Source: Cytospora piceicola
Lineage: Eukaryota > Ascomycota > Sordariomycetes > Diaporthales > Cytosporaceae
DNA length: 64,000 nt
Reading direction: 5' to 3'
Assembly (NCBI GenBank): GCA_023375675.1
Contig: JALQBC010000080.1
Location: 1 to 64,000 of the forward strand
The translations under genes were made by a program, and so were the position numbers. Positions 20,441 through 33,300 of the stretch are shown here, one piece after another; position 1 is the stretch's first letter; the number at the start of each line of letters is the position of its first letter. Under the pieces are notes generated by a model. It was given only the letters and a program-made list of their open reading frames with translations, was not told the origin of the DNA and searched no databases.

Positions 20441-21943
20441 TCATAGGTCCTCGTCGAAGATTTCCGGGTAACCCCGGACAACCTGGAGCTCTAATGAGGT
20501 GTCCGCGATATGCCAGACGGCATCCCCCCAGACTCGGAGCACATCGGCTGAGGGCACTTGTGTGGGCAGCTGGTAAAGTTGTTCGGAAACAAACGCCGCA
20601 TGCACCAGGCGTGCGCATCCCCCAGGACCCAGCCGTCTGAAGAAGAAGACACTCTCTCTCCACCTCCAGCCGACAAAGAGCTTCAGGCGCTGCAGGCGCG
20701 GCACCTGTCGCAGGGCGCGCCCCACGGCGACGAGCATCTCGTTCGTGACGCCCTCCGGGTCGTCGCAGTCGGGGGGGGATATATCGAGGCGCCTGAGCAG
20801 TGGCCATGTATGTGTTGATAGGGCCTCTGGATCTCCTTCGACACCCCAGAACGACGGCAGTAGGGCCCGGATGTGCGCTGCTTCCATGTGCAGCTGCAGC
20901 CGGTGAAGCCGCTGGGCCAGGGCAAGTGCCCCCTCGAGGAAGGCAGGGCTGTGGTCCCGAGAAGTAGGGTGCCCACCGTGCCAGAATCGTGGGCGGGCAT
21001 CGGGTCCGTAGACGAACCCGTGAAGATCGAGCGAATCGATCATAGGCGTTACCTCAGCCAACTGGTTGAAGAACACTACATATTTTGTTTTTGTTCATGT
21101 TAGTCACTTTATGAAGCTTGTGGCGTAGCTGTATTCCGTACTATCTGGGCGACGTACAGTATTAAGGGGTGAGGAAGAGGAGGGAGGGGGTAAATACTTG
21201 CCCTGCGGGAGAGGGTGAGCTCGATCATATCTGTTGAAGTGATCATATCTGTTGAAGTGGACATCGGTGGAACAAAGATTCGGCATGCGTGAGAGCAGGG
21301 CAAACATAGGAGCATCCCTGAATGACTCGATCTGGAGGGAGAACCGTGTAAGGATGGGGACGACTGGTAGCTCGCTGATCATACCCGCCAGACCGCCGCT
21401 GAGCTCCTCGTCGGTCGCCTCGAAGGGGGGGTCCGTGGCGGCAGTCAGCTCGAGGACACCGTCGTCAGGACCAATCGGCTCCCACTTGCTCAGGACTGCA
21501 AAGAGTCTGCTCATGCATGACACCACTGTTGTCATGCGTGAAGTCGTATCCGGATATGTCTGCGCGTCAACCGGGATGTCTTCGTCGAGTCCGATGATGA
21601 ACCTTAGCTTCGTAAGGTGTTGTCGCCGCTCGCCGACGAGGTACTGTTTGAAGAGAGGCAGGTCGGCAGGGCGGAAAACCCTTCTTCGTCTTCTTAGTCG
21701 TCCCTTGCCGCCACAGCCTAGGCGCTGGAAATCGACGGCCTCGATCGCATCCCGCCACTCTGAGTCCACGCACGCTAACTGTGCCCATGTCGGCGACCTC
21801 AAGGAACTGCGCTTAAGGTCGATGACGTACTTGTGAACCATGTCGTGAAGCTCACGCGGTAGGCAGTAGAAGCCGGGGTGCTTTGTGTCGTGTCCGAGGT
21901 CGTCGCCAGGGACAACGAACCCACTGCGTCTGTGTTTGGACAT
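20441..21943 (-). CDS. F-box-like hypothetical protein
   Basis: Two exons fit: 21943-21202 and 21075-20441, about 458 residues, joined across an intron that begins with GC (GCAAGT) and ends TATGTAG; it is the only junction found that keeps the frame. Residues about 20-70 read as an F-box-like start (FYCLPRELHDMVHKYVIDLK, then LACVDSEWRDAIEAVDF). The rest is irregularly leucine-rich (LTKLRFIIGLDED, RLQRLKLFVGW), like fungal F-box proteins with an LRR-like part. A 19-bp tandem duplication in exon 1 (21218-21257) gives HFNRYDHFNRYD. If the GC donor is not used, exon 1 would run to a stop near 21104 as a 279-residue protein. A role as an SCF adaptor is inferred. Confidence 0.68.
21218..21257 (+). 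repeat. Short tandem duplication in the coding region
   Basis: A 19-bp unit containing GATCATATCTGTTGAAGT occurs twice in a row within the F-box-like gene, adding six residues in frame with one extra base accounted for by the unit boundaries. Confidence 0.6.
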
Positions 21944-22840
21944 TCTGGGAGGAAGGAGGGGGTTAGATGCGTAATGATGGGGTACGGGAGGAGTATAGCC
22001 AGCATGATTCTCACCTGCGTGCCAGGGCCGTTTTCTCTGAGGCTAGACTTATAGAGGGAACCCTCCCTAGTCGTTTCTAAATGGGGTATTACTGAAGGTA
22101 GCGTGGTAGATGCCGTCGGGTAACTCCGTGCGGCGTAGAATTGTCCAACCACAGTGATAAGAAGGTAGGGGAGAGAAAGCGTCTAGTGAGTGGTGGGAAG
22201 GCGGACGAGGTTCACGACTGAAGAAGGGCTGGTTAGTGGAAAAGTCTAGAGGGCGGGCATAAAGTGTAGAATGTTTATTAGGCAATAACAACTGAAAACC
22301 CTTTGTTACCCTGAAACAGAAGACTAGGCGACCGCCCGGACCGTGACAGGTCTTGTTTTGCCAGCCGAAATGGCAGAATGCTATCTAAGCCGGTTAGGAG
22401 GAGCCTCCCAAATAGACACCCGGGTCGGTTTCCTACCGCCGGTCACCCTTAGGCTTCTCCCCGAGAGGGACAGCCGACATAGAAACTGATATCGAAGATG
22501 CTGGTATAGACAGCGACGGCGAAACTGCCAAGCCCCCACACCTCCAGCAGCGCAATGTTGTGCCTTCGGGTTCGGATGTGAAGGGCTCAATAACATGTTC
22601 CCTCCCTTCCTCCTCGTTTTCCCGACATGCTGCACATCGTTTGGTACTATGTACCAAAGTCGAGGGCCTGGTTTGGTTGTTTCCATCTTACTCCTTTCGT
22701 CTCAGCGAAGGTCCAAATAATATCCGCAAATAAAACCAAGCTTAAAAGCCTAACTACAATGAAGCGCGCGCGTACAGTACAGAAGAGAAAAATAGTACAC
22801 GACGGGGAAAAGAGAAAAGCATAACACTGTACGACCGTGG
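21944..22840. other. Intergenic region
   Basis: About 900 bp with no supportable gene. It holds the promoter of the F-box-like gene and the 3' flank of the gene at 22841. The frame at 22381-22686 (minus) looks like chance. Confidence 0.45.
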
Positions 22841-23623
22841 TTACGCGGCCTCATCATCAACCCGTACGGTCACATCGATCTCGTAGTCGTGTTCTCGGCC
22901 GTCGTCATCGGCGGCGGTCAGGCCAATACCGACGGGAGGCTGAACGGGGCCGTAGCTCTGAGGCGGTGGAGGCGGCGGCGGCACCGCGACATCCTCGTGA
23001 CGGGCCGAAGTTCCAACCGCCTCGGGCGAAGCGCTGACGAAAGGCTGGTGCGCCACGGGCAGCATCTGGTCGGAGGCCTCGTCGGCGGTCCCTTCCGCGA
23101 GGAGGAGAGGCGTGTCTGCTAGCGCCGCGCCTTCAGTGTCGAACTTGAGAATGTAGCCGTAGTCGACGCAGAACGGCACAGCAAGGATGCCGTACCTGAT
23201 CCAGCACAGGAGGCTGCCAAAGCTCCACCGGTCGTGCACTGAGTGCAGCCGGTTCTCCCCATCCCGTTTTGGCAGGACCACATGCACGGCACAGTCTTCG
23301 GGGACCTGAACTGTATCCAGGAGCCATCTGCGAAACTGGCTGTACTGGTAGTGATGAGGGTTGCGAAACTCACCGCCGGTGAAGCCCGGCTCGGCGAGGA
23401 GGTTGAGGGCCGTTATGGACGACGAGGCCGCGGTGGTGCACGCCAAGGTGATCAGGTCGAGATCAAAAGGCTCGCACGAACCGTGATGCCGCGGTTTCTT
23501 TACGGGCAGCTGGGTAACGTCTGAGGCCGACACGTGCGGTCGTTTGCTACCTCGGGGGGAAGACGCAACAGGCGGCAGGGAGGTATCGCCCCGTATGGCG
23601 TTAGGGCTGTCGGCTCGCTCCAT
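22841..23623 (-). CDS. Hypothetical protein, possible nuclear protein
   Basis: One exon of 260 residues from the ATG at 23623; the frame extends upstream only through a TTG. Residues about 20-50 contain two basic clusters (SPRGSKRPH and VKKPRHHG) that could act as a nuclear-localisation signal. The middle contains FRRWLLDTVQVPEDCAVHVVL and a Trp/Tyr-rich block (DRWSFGSLLCWIRYGILAVPFCVDYGYI) that looks like a folded domain. A run of seven prolines lies near residue 220, followed by an acidic tail. I do not recognise the family. Confidence 0.6.
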   Translation of the reverse strand: MERADSPNAIRGDTSLPPVASSPRGSKRPHVSASDVTQLPVKKPRHHGSCEPFDLDLITLACTTAASSSITALNLLAEPGFTGGEFRNPHHYQYSQFRRWLLDTVQVPEDCAVHVVLPKRDGENRLHSVHDRWSFGSLLCWIRYGILAVPFCVDYGYILKFDTEGAALADTPLLLAEGTADEASDQMLPVAHQPFVSASPEAVGTSARHEDVAVPPPPPPPQSYGPVQPPVGIGLTAADDDGREHDYEIDVTVRVDDEAA

Positions 23624-24254
23624 GGTCAGCTCAAGCGAAATGAGGGACGCAGTGGCAGAGGAAGGTTGGTTGACACAGCAGAGTGTAGCGTGTTCCTGTA
23701 ACGAAGTTGTCAATACCCTAGGACAAACAAGTCACAACGAGATCAGGACTTGCGAAGATAACCGACTGCGGTGGGCAAGGAGGGGGGAGGGGTGCGAAGG
23801 GACAGGACATAAATGCAAACAGCTGCACGCGCCCGCAGGTTAGACAGGAGGTAGGAAAGCCAGGCGTACTTACCTAGGAGATGAAGGAAGAGGTGGGGGA
23901 GTTGGGCAGTAAGGGAGACTGATGATGGGTGTGGCTGTTGGACCCTTCGTAATGATATGAAAGGTGAGAGTGTCGTCCGCTCGACTGAACGTGATTCTAG
24001 AAGTAGAAAGTGGCAGAAGGTAGAGGTGGTGAGGGAACGCGCTCTAGTACGCGTGGAGGAAACAAGAAAGTGACTGCTTCGTTTGCACGGCCGACAACAA
24101 AGGGTACAGAGAGCAGACAGGCTCGGGGCACACCGCGCAACAGGGGCACAGAATACCAACGAGCTTGTCTGTTACGCTGCGACGTCTAGCCCTGCAAATG
24201 GGAGATGAAAGAGAAACAGGAAACGAAGCAAGATCTTGTCTGTACTACCTACAG
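23624..24254. other. Region where the chitinase 5' half is missing
   Basis: No gene supported. The GH18 exon at 24255 is preceded by CTACAG, a good acceptor, but no upstream exon with the GH18 catalytic motif can be found here on the plus strand. Confidence 0.5.
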
Positions 24255-27200
24255 ATGCTGCAGTTGTTACGCACAAAGCTCCCTCAGGGCATGAGCCTGT
24301 CTATTGCGGCACCTGCATCGTACTGGTATCTTCGAGGCTTTCCTATCTCTGATATAGCCTCGACGGTAGATTACATTGTGTACATGACCTATGACCTCCA
24401 CGGTTTGTCTCCCGCCCTGGAAGAGAGACTTGAACATACTGCTAACGTATGTTTCAAGGACAATGGGACTATTCAAACCAATATTCTGACTCGGGATGCC
24501 CTGCGGGCAACTGCGTGCGAAGCCATGGTACGCAATGTTCTTGCCGTTGCTTGTCCACCTAATGTGCAGCTACCTTCTCACAAGAACTCCCTTTGCTAGT
24601 CAATATAACGGAAACCATGTTTGCGCTATCCATGAGTAAGTTTGGCCTCTTCCCACTGCATATGTTCCCTAGCATCTGACCGATCTTGTTTTGACCACTT
24701 GACCACCAGTTACCAAGGCCGGCGTTCCGTCCAGCAAAATCGCCGTCGGAGTATCCAGCTATGGCCGGAGTTTCGCCATGACCGACGCTGGCTGCACCGG
24801 GCCAATGTGCACCTATGTTGGCCCGGAGTCTGCAGCAGAACCGGGCCAGTGTACGAATACTGCCGGCATCCTCGCCAACGCCGAGATCAACAGCATCATC
24901 GCCCAAGGAGGTGCCGATAAATGGTTCGACGATGACTCGCAGTCGGATATGCTGGTCTACAACGGCACGCAGTGGATTGCATACATGTCGGACGATACCA
25001 AACAGGCGCGCGTTGGTTTGTATAGGTCCCTGAACTTCGCCGGCACCAGCGACTGGGCTATCGACCTGCAGATGTTCACTGAGGATGACGGCTGTCCGGC
25101 CGGAACGTGTGACCAGCCGGGCGTACTATACGTGGCTCCAGACGTTTACACCGAGATCAACCCCGTCGTGACGTGCTCGCCTCCGTGCCAGCTCATCTTG
25201 CCACCATTCATCCTGCCAACCCCTACCACGGTCACGTTTCATCCATATTCAACGTCCCTCGAGGTTGCGTGGACGACCACCTTGACGACCACGGATTCGG
25301 ACCAGAGCACCACGACTATCACGACTATCGCGAGAACCATTGTCACCACGACGCTGACGATCCCGCCTGTCACTACTACCGAGATCAACTTTTGGAACAC
25401 AGCCATCCCAAACTCGACCAACGTCACGGCCATATGGCTCACCACTAGTATTCTTCCACCTCCATTCACTATCACGGATAACCCCGACCCCCTTAGCCAA
25501 GGCGTCACCCATCCGCCCGTCACGCGGACCATTACACCGCCGCCCTGGCCATATTCATTTTCGACGCCCACGTCGTCATCAGGCCCGCCGCCGGGCGAGG
25601 TAAGAAGAGCCTAAGAGCATTTCCTCACTCTGTTTTTAGACCCTCTTCAAACAGACTTGACAAGCTGAAGTATGGGTGAAATAAGACTAACCGGCGTTTT
25701 TATCGCATAGACCGGTACGACCACGTCACATATTCCGGTCGCCATCAGCGTCGTGACCGACGGTCCACCCGGCCCAAGCTGCACGGCCAACTGCGGACAC
25801 TCGTGCACCATCTTTTGCAACAAGCCGTGCTTGTTCTGTCCCCCAGGTAGCTCGGATTCGGGTTCACACTGGGGTTTTGATGACCCAGACGACCCGGACC
25901 CGCCGCCTTTCCCAGAGGACGACGACCCGGAGGATGAACAGCCCGACGAGGAAAGCGAGCCCTGTCAGCCTGATGTCGACACCCAGACGGGACTCTGCGC
26001 CAACGGCAACACGCCCATCTTCAACCCAGTCACGCGTGAGGTGAGCTGCGGCATCGACGACGAGGATGCGTCGGCCTGGATGGGGAGCTGCCAGCGGGCC
26101 ATCGACGACGACCTGTCCGGTGCCGTGGCCGAGGCCGAGCTCTCCCAGGAGTGCTGCTCGGACGCGAAGAAGCGCGAGCTGGGAATCCTGGACCGGCCTC
26201 GTCCACGGGCCGCGCCCGCATGCCCGGTGCCAAATCCCAACCCGCCAGCCGGGGGCTACACCTTCACATGCGACTTCGACGAGTGGCCCAACGTGTGCGC
26301 CAACGCGCGGTCGGCCATCTCGGCCCGCAACAAGCCCTCCGTGCTGACCTACGTCCAGGGCTCGGACCTGCACATCACGCCGCCGTGGTACAATGGCAAG
26401 TGGCAGCCCGGGGGCCAGCCACAGACCAACTTTGAGGGCTGGGGGCTGATCGACTGCGAGGTGGAGGAGTACCCATTCGGGTCCGGCAATCCCAACCGCA
26501 GTCCGGACCTGCGCGTCTGGGACCAACAGGCCGTGCTCCGGCTCATCCCCCGAGAGGAGAACGGGGCTCACGCGAGCGCGCTCCGGGCATTCTACAACGA
26601 CAATGCCATGGCCAGCGGCACGCCGTACACGGTCGAGTTCTCAAATGGCCCCACAGGTACGACTGACGACGACTACTATCTGGGGTCCGACACATCGCAC
26701 AACACATGTGCGCAGCCCTATAGAAACGCATTCCTTCTGGTGAACAAGGCTGCTGTTAACGCGGGCGAAAGAAGCTACGGTAAGCCTTTTGAAATCCATT
26801 TGCCTCCCCGGCTGTATCGCATACAAGACTGACTGCGCTCGCACATGGCAGATCCGTGGTGGGACAACAAGCTGTTTGCCAAAACGATCAACTACGGCAC
26901 AGACACCAATGGCCGTGTCACCTCGAGCAGTGTCGTCCAGACCGTCAGCGCCTACTGCCAGTATCCCTCGCCCGGCAAGCTCTTCATGCAGGACGGCGGA
27001 TGGGCTCGCCATCCGCTGGGCAACACTCTGGATCGCCGGGACAGCCGTGCGTACTGGAGCTGTGACAACTTTCCAACGTATACCGGCCCGATTGGACATC
27101 CGGTTCGACGCCGAGGGCGGCCCCTAGAGTGGGATGAGGATGCGCAGAATAATAGGACCGAGGATGAGGCACAGCCCATCACATTCGGGAAGGACGGTGT

Positions 27201-27843
27201 GCACGCCGCGGCCGAGTACAACAATGCTGCCGACTTCTACAACACCTCCAGAAGCTCGTCGAAGCCAAATTTATCTCGCACGGGGAGCCAGCTTATCAAG
27301 GGCCGCGCCGCAGGGAGCTTCCTCGACGCGAGCGCCTTCCTCTACCTCGACTGCGGCACCAACGACGACGACCCTTGCTACTACGAGGGCGACGCGTGCT
27401 CCGACAACGACGCCGGCGACGGCTACACCGTGCCTGGGGACACGCCGACGCCGACAACCAGCCCGACGGCGACTTCGACCCAGCCGCCCACCACCACCTC
27501 CTCGCCGGCTACGGCGCCCACGCCGACGGGCCAGGTGTATATTGACATCTACACCGACGATGACTGCATCAATGTCCTGGAACAAACGCAGTTGAACGAG
27601 ATCGGGCAGTGTTACAGCCCGTCGGATTCCGATGGCAATACGGTGTCCTTCAAGTGCTTCGCTGTCACCTACATCAGCGAAGCGGCTGCCAACTCGGCTG
27701 GTCTTGAAGCAGACAAAGGCCCTGGCTGCTTTTCCCAGGACGAGTCCGATCGGCAAGACTATCCCAGATTGACAGATATCCAGGATGATAACGAGAAACC
27801 GTTCACCATGGGATCTCTAAGCCTAATTGCCAAGCCGGCCTGA
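24255..27843 (+). CDS. GH18 chitinase-like protein, 5'-truncated, with long C-terminal extension
   Basis: Six exons fit: 24255-24402, 24459-24527, 24600-24635, 24710-25599, 25711-26779 and 26852-27843, about 1067 residues from the ATG at 24255. All introns keep frame, and the first (24403-24458) has a CTAAC branch site. Recognisable GH18 parts are SIAAPASYWYLRGFP, YIVYMTYDLHGQWD, GCPAGNCVRSH, and VGVSSYGRSF. The catalytic DxxDxDxE segment, which lies upstream of these in the family, is absent. After the GH18 part come a Thr-rich linker, a Cys-rich segment, an acidic Asp/Pro-rich run, a block starting TFTCDFDEWP that recalls the NucA/NucB-like extension of fungal killer-type chitinases, and another Thr/Pro linker with a C-terminal Cys block. 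As it stands it cannot be an active chitinase. Either a 5' exon was lost by deletion or the remainder is a decaying gene. Confidence 0.68.
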
Positions 27844-28723
27844 GAGGTTGTCACATAGTATTGCGAGACATGAGGACGGCTAGATAGCTTCATACATCGC
27901 GCTTTACAAGGTGCCGAGTCGGGGTCGTCTGCACTATTTCCAGATTAGAATTGTCGTTGTGTAGTTCTGCCTTCGCCAATAGAGACACCCAGTACTTGCG
28001 CTGGTCTGATAACATTATATAGACACCATGCTCCCCTAGAAGTACCTGCCTGGGGACGTAGTATTCGGGAGGGCTTGTCACCAAGACTCGGACCCTTTCG
28101 TTTTCTAGAAAATCACTTATAAAAGTAGAAGTACACACGATTATTGAAGATATTGCTTGTCAACTCCTGGTCCTAGTTGCCTGAAAGTCATTTTGATATG
28201 CTTTGTGTGTTAAGATTATTCAAGCTCGCGTGGCTTTTCATGAGATCAACTCAACGCCATCTTTGCTATTTTCCTTCAGCCTCAGTATCAATCTCAAGGA
28301 CAGAATAACCATCTTAAATACCACCGCGGGCATTCCTCCCTTTCACTTTGAGTTGTCTCTACAGTGTTCTTCAGGGTTCTCAGGGTTCTGATATTATCTT
28401 TCCAGCGTCCCCAGTTAAGGGCTGGCCTCACTGAAAGCAGTGGACTGGACTCAAGCTTCTATCATGAGGTAGTAACAAACATTTAGATCCAGAATTTTGA
28501 ACAGAATTCGTCATCTGAGGTTGTTTGTGACCTCGTGAGGTACTGCTGTAGCTTGCCGGGGTTTTGGGCCAACCCCGATCTCGGAATTTCTGTGAAAAAT
28601 GGTCTCCACTCATCAGTTCAACGTCCGCTCACGCATCTTACACCATACAGGACGACCGAATCGAAATATCCATCCTGAATTCTAGACAAACGACCGGAAT
28701 CAAGTATAATAATCGACATCAAA
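27844..28723. other. Intergenic region with one unassigned minus-strand frame
   Basis: On the minus strand 28138-27890 is an 82-codon frame (MCTSTFISDFLENERVRVLV onward, with YYVPRQVLLGEHGVYIML). Its residue pattern looks more protein-like than its neighbours, so it may be an exon fragment of a lost gene. No partner exon was found. The rest shows nothing recognisable. Confidence 0.35.
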
Positions 28724-29855
28724 ATGGTTGGGTTCGTAGCTATCAACGGGGCACATCTTGCGTACAGAATCTGTGGCCAGGATGATGCGCCGCTGATGAT
28801 AACGTTGCATGGCGGACGAGGAATGGGCGAGTCTCCTCCCATAACCTGAGGACTTGTCAACTGCTAACTGTCATATGCAAAAAAGGTGATCACCGATCAG
28901 ATTTTGCCATCTACAGCAAGCTCAGTGACCAGCTGCGCGTCTTGTCCTTCGACTACAGGGGCCACGGTCAGAGTTCCCGTACCAAACCCTACACATTCGA
29001 GCAGATCGTGGACGACATAGAAGGTTTGCGCAAGCATTTTGCCGGTGACGCCAAGGTCATCATCTGCGGTGGGAGCTTTGGAGGTTTTCTGGCGCAGCAT
29101 TATGCCATCAAGTACGCATCGCACGTGTCACATCTCATTCTCAGGGGTACTGCAGCGTCACATCACCGTAAGTCCGGATCATGTGACCAACAAAGCAAAG
29201 AGAGGGATATCGAGTTGAAGGCATTGACATCTGATATTGTATAGACGAGGAGGGTGCCATCGAGACGCTGAAGAAAAGGCTCGACAAGGCCCCGAGTTTC
29301 TCCGAGGACATGTTGAGGAACAAAGTGTTCGGCGCCTACGAGAGCGATCTTGAGTTCCAACTGGTCCACTTCGCGTCAATGCCACTCTACAAGGAGGCCT
29401 TCGACCCAGATGCAGCTTTGAATGGCTGTCTTGATAACGTCTACGTTGCTGAGTCTCACAGTAAGTTCCGCACATCACCCGTGGAAGGACTGGTGGAGGG
29501 AGTGTAATTACTAACACAGTTGAGATGACTTGTACTCTGCGAGCGAGAAGTACTTCGACTACACAAAGCAACTCGCCAAGATTACCGCGAAGACCCTCGT
29601 CGTCGTAGGGGATCAGGATTGGATTTGTCCTCCTGGTAAGTAAACCACAGTTCCGTCTCTTGGAAATGCTACAATCGAGGCCGTCTCCACGATCCTAGCT
29701 AACAACGATACCACTCTCAATCAGAAAACTCCAAGCTCATAGCGGCGAATGTGCCAAGCGCTGAGTTGTTTATCGTCGAGGGTGCTAATCACAGCGTCCA
29801 TGCTGAGAAACCAGAGTTGGTTCTGAGTAAGATCAGAAAGCATATACAAGAATAA
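28724..29855 (+). CDS. Alpha/beta hydrolase (proline-iminopeptidase-like)
   Basis: Five exons fit: 28724-28826, 28886-29167, 29245-29460, 29525-29635 and 29725-29855, giving 280 residues. The family landmarks are all present and in order: HGGRGMG (oxyanion hole), CGGSFGGF (nucleophile elbow, Ser), GDQDWICPP (acid) and GANHSVHAE (His). FDYRGHGQSS is the usual loop before the elbow. The first intron has a GC donor (GGCGAGT) and a CTAAC branch site; using it restores the reading frame, whereas reading through would give a stop. The other introns have GT donors. The substrate is unknown; the motif set suits a serine hydrolase acting on small esters, amides or peptides. No signal peptide is visible, so a cytosolic location is likely. 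Confidence 0.82.
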
Positions 29856-30316
29856 GAACGAGTATAATCCTTCGGCTTTTGCGCCTATCTATAGAATACC
29901 TCTACATACGTAAGTACACATTAAGGGCCAATGGGGCAGGTTCGCTACCCGTCCAAAAGTAAGCGACATTCTTGGGGCCTCTGTTGCGGGCAGCCTGATT
30001 TTCCAGTGGTGGCATCACTTAAATGTATTTCTGGCCGCTGTTGAGAGGCCGGGACATTACGATTTATGCTCTTTATTCCAGTTCACTGTGATTTACTGCC
30101 TTTTTGTGCACGTCTATCAAAATCAAGTAAGAGGAATTTTGGCTTCGTCAAACACCAATCAGATACTGTCTTTCCTCTTGGAGATTCGGATGTTTCAATG
30201 ATGTCTTCGCCTTCTCTTCTCTTTTCTAGATCCGGAGTGATCTAATGGTTCGCCATGGTAGGCTGTCCTTCAGGGACTACTGTGATTCAGGACCCTCAAA
30301 ACTTAATATTCTATCA
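29856..30316. other. Intergenic region between convergent genes
   Basis: No gene supported. Shared 3' flanks only. Confidence 0.5.
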
Positions 30317-33300
30317 TCAGCAGCTTCGCACAACCATCGTCTTGTCGACTTTCTTGAATCCCCTTAGGTTCCCCCATTTATCATATCGCCCCGGGGCTGC
30401 AAAACTTGCTAGACAGAATTTAACAATCTCTTGACACTCATCCTCAGAGGTAACCGAAAAGGCACTGCCAATAGCCTCAATTGCAGCATGGAGATCAGCA
30501 CCCGCTTCAATCAAAACAACAGCAGCTTCGATCTGCCTATTTTGCAGAGCTATTGACAGGGCAGTACCGATGCCACCGACGTAAGCGTTGACATGTGCCC
30601 CGTTGTCGACGAGAAACTGAACATTGTCGCATTGGCCCCATCTAGCGGCCTCCGACAGAGCAGAACCAATACCCGAAACCTGAGCATTTACGTCGGCCCC
30701 CTCGCTCACTAGCACTTGGAGCACAGCTTGAGGCGTGAACCAACCGTACCTCGATTTGGAAGCACACATGAGTGCAGTCCCGCAGTGATTGTGTTTGGCG
30801 TTGATATCTGCTCCTGACTTGACCAGGAGTTGAATTGAGTCGAGACCGCCCCGGGGGGCCTGAGCTACCGCTTGTTGTAGTGCATTGCCCTTCTTGCTAG
30901 AGACAAAGACATCATCTTCCTGGAATGGAATGTCGATAGAGTTCAGATCAACTTGCTGGTTTACATCGGCACCGTGTTCGAGCAGTACATGAAGGAAGGT
31001 GTTATCCTGATTTCCCCGGATTGCTGCCTGAAGCGCGGTCCCAAAGGTGACGTCAGGCTTGTTAACTTCGGCACCGTTGCTCAGGAGATACTCGACCATC
31101 TCGTAACTTGTACATGTACGGAACGAAGCGTACTGCAAAGGTGTTGTAAAGATAGGAGGATTGTCTGGAGTGCAACCTGGCGCATTGATGTCCACGCCCA
31201 ATTCCAAGAGTCTTGACACTATACTCAGGTTGTGCCCAACAGCAGCTAGGAGTATAGTGCGATAGTCTCCTTCAGCGGTCTTGATACTGGCCCCTCGTTC
31301 GAGTAACCATTCGAAGATCTCGAGGTGTCCTTCTCCCTCTCGCCCAAATAGATTGACTCTCACTGCCTCGTATAGAGCGCGAGTGCAGATCTCGGCGTCC
31401 ACGTTAGCGCCTTTTTGCACTAGCATTTCCGCAATCTGGACCTTCCCGCCAGTTGCAGCGTCTTGTAGTGCATCGGCGTAGTTGGCATTGGCTCCATGTT
31501 CCAATAGGAGACGAACTAGTGCGTCGTGACCGCTGCGTGCAGCAATGGAGAGTCCCTTGTTGGGATCGGCGCCATAATCAAGAAGCAGGCGAACGATTTC
31601 CTCGTAGTCTATCGTCGCAGCATAGGAGAGTCCCTTGTTGGGATCGGCGCCATAATCAAGAAGGAGGCGAACGATTGCCTCGGCCCTCTTCCAACCCCCC
31701 TTGTAAACAGCGCTTTGCATTCCATCATTGGCATTGGCCCCATAATCAAGAAGGAGGCGAACAGTCCTCTCGTCCCTCCTCGATGCTGCGCAACTCAAGG
31801 CTGTTTCATGTCCGGAATTTACTTCAACCCGTATGTTCACATCCGCTCCGCTTTGTAACAGTATCTCGACGACTCTGTAGTGTCCTCCTTCTAAAGCCTT
31901 GAGAAGTGCTGTACCCGACCAAGGGTAAAGTTTATTGACATCGCTTCCTGCCTTGATGAAGTGATGCGTGGCGTTCACGAGGCCTAAACAGGCCGAATAG
32001 AACAGCGGCGAAAACTCCCTGGGATTACTGGAATATTCCATATAGTCTGGCCAGTACTTATCTATGACTGGTTGGTAGATTCGCGTCCATACGTGGAAGT
32101 TGTCAGACCCCGGCCCACGGTCAAGAAGCTCGTACAAACGGGCCGACAGCTCTGATGGCAGCTGGCCATGATCTTCCAGCTGCCTGATATGGAAGGACCA
32201 TGACCCCGCGGCGTAATGAAGAAGCTGGTTTTGATTCAATAGCTCGTCAATATCTCTGAAATCTACCTGCATCTGGCGGTTGATTGGGAGTAGTATTGAA
32301 ACGCAGCAATCCGCAATATGCTGGTGAGATGGTATCGGCATCCCGGTAAAGACTTCCGATCTTCCTGATACAAGATACTCCTTGACAGAGAAATGTGCGA
32401 AACGGACAGTAGGAAATCGATCCATCTCATACTGGACATAACGAGAGTCTTCATCTGAGACCGTTATGAGGTTCCGGCAGATACGCAGAATCTGAGTGGG
32501 GTCTAGAAGGCGGCTCCCAGGGCTGAGGGGATTCTCTCCAGGTCTGACAACTGCTGCGTCGGCTAGTTCCTGGAGGGTCAGAGGGTGTTTCGAAAACAGG
32601 AGCCAGGTCACGATATTTTGCGCCTTCTTGGTATCCTTTCTGTTTATGTCCCGTAGGATTCTCTCGTATGTTTCGTCGAGTGTCGTGGGTAAGTCGTCCA
32701 GGGCTTCTTCAATCTCGTCGGTCGTGCTGCAATCTTCAAGTGTCTGTATTTGACAAAAAGCCCAGCGAAACCTCGTGAAGATTAGTTTCAGTGAGAATGT
32801 AAATTTCGAAGGCTAGACTGTTTGGCCAAGCTAATCCTGGAGAATTGGAGAACATGATATAGTTGGAGAATTGTTCACTCACATTCCTTGGGCTTTTGTA
32901 CTAAGCCTTGTTTCAATGAGGTCCTTGGTTTGTCCGGTAATCTCGTATGGCCATTCCTGCAGACAAGATCTCACGTACTTTGCGATGTCGGGATCGACCT
33001 CCGAGGTTTCTATGGGTGTGCCGCCCCCTGAAAGTGATCCAAGGCTTCTTCGTATATCTAACTCGTCACGACTGGTCGCCAGTATATGCAAGTTTCGATT
33101 ACCATGACGAACGATTGTGGTGATATGCTGAAGGACTTGGGCCCTTTTTTTGCCACTTTCGGGTATTTCATCCAAGGCGTCTAGCAAGATATAGACTTCT
33201 TTGCCGAGTTTCTTGATGGTCTCGATGAGGGCATCCTCCAGATCCTTCTTGCTGGGGCTGTACCCACTCTCTTCGCATCGCTTGTGCAGCTCTTGGACCG

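Noticed and set aside
24165..24599. A 144-residue protein from one continuous frame
   Set aside because: It reads through two introns; splicing at 24403-24458 and 24528-24599 restores conserved GH18 sequence.
26030..27756. Many frames on both strands across the chitinase extension
   Set aside because: They are caused by high GC and are inconsistent with the splice-supported plus-strand frame.
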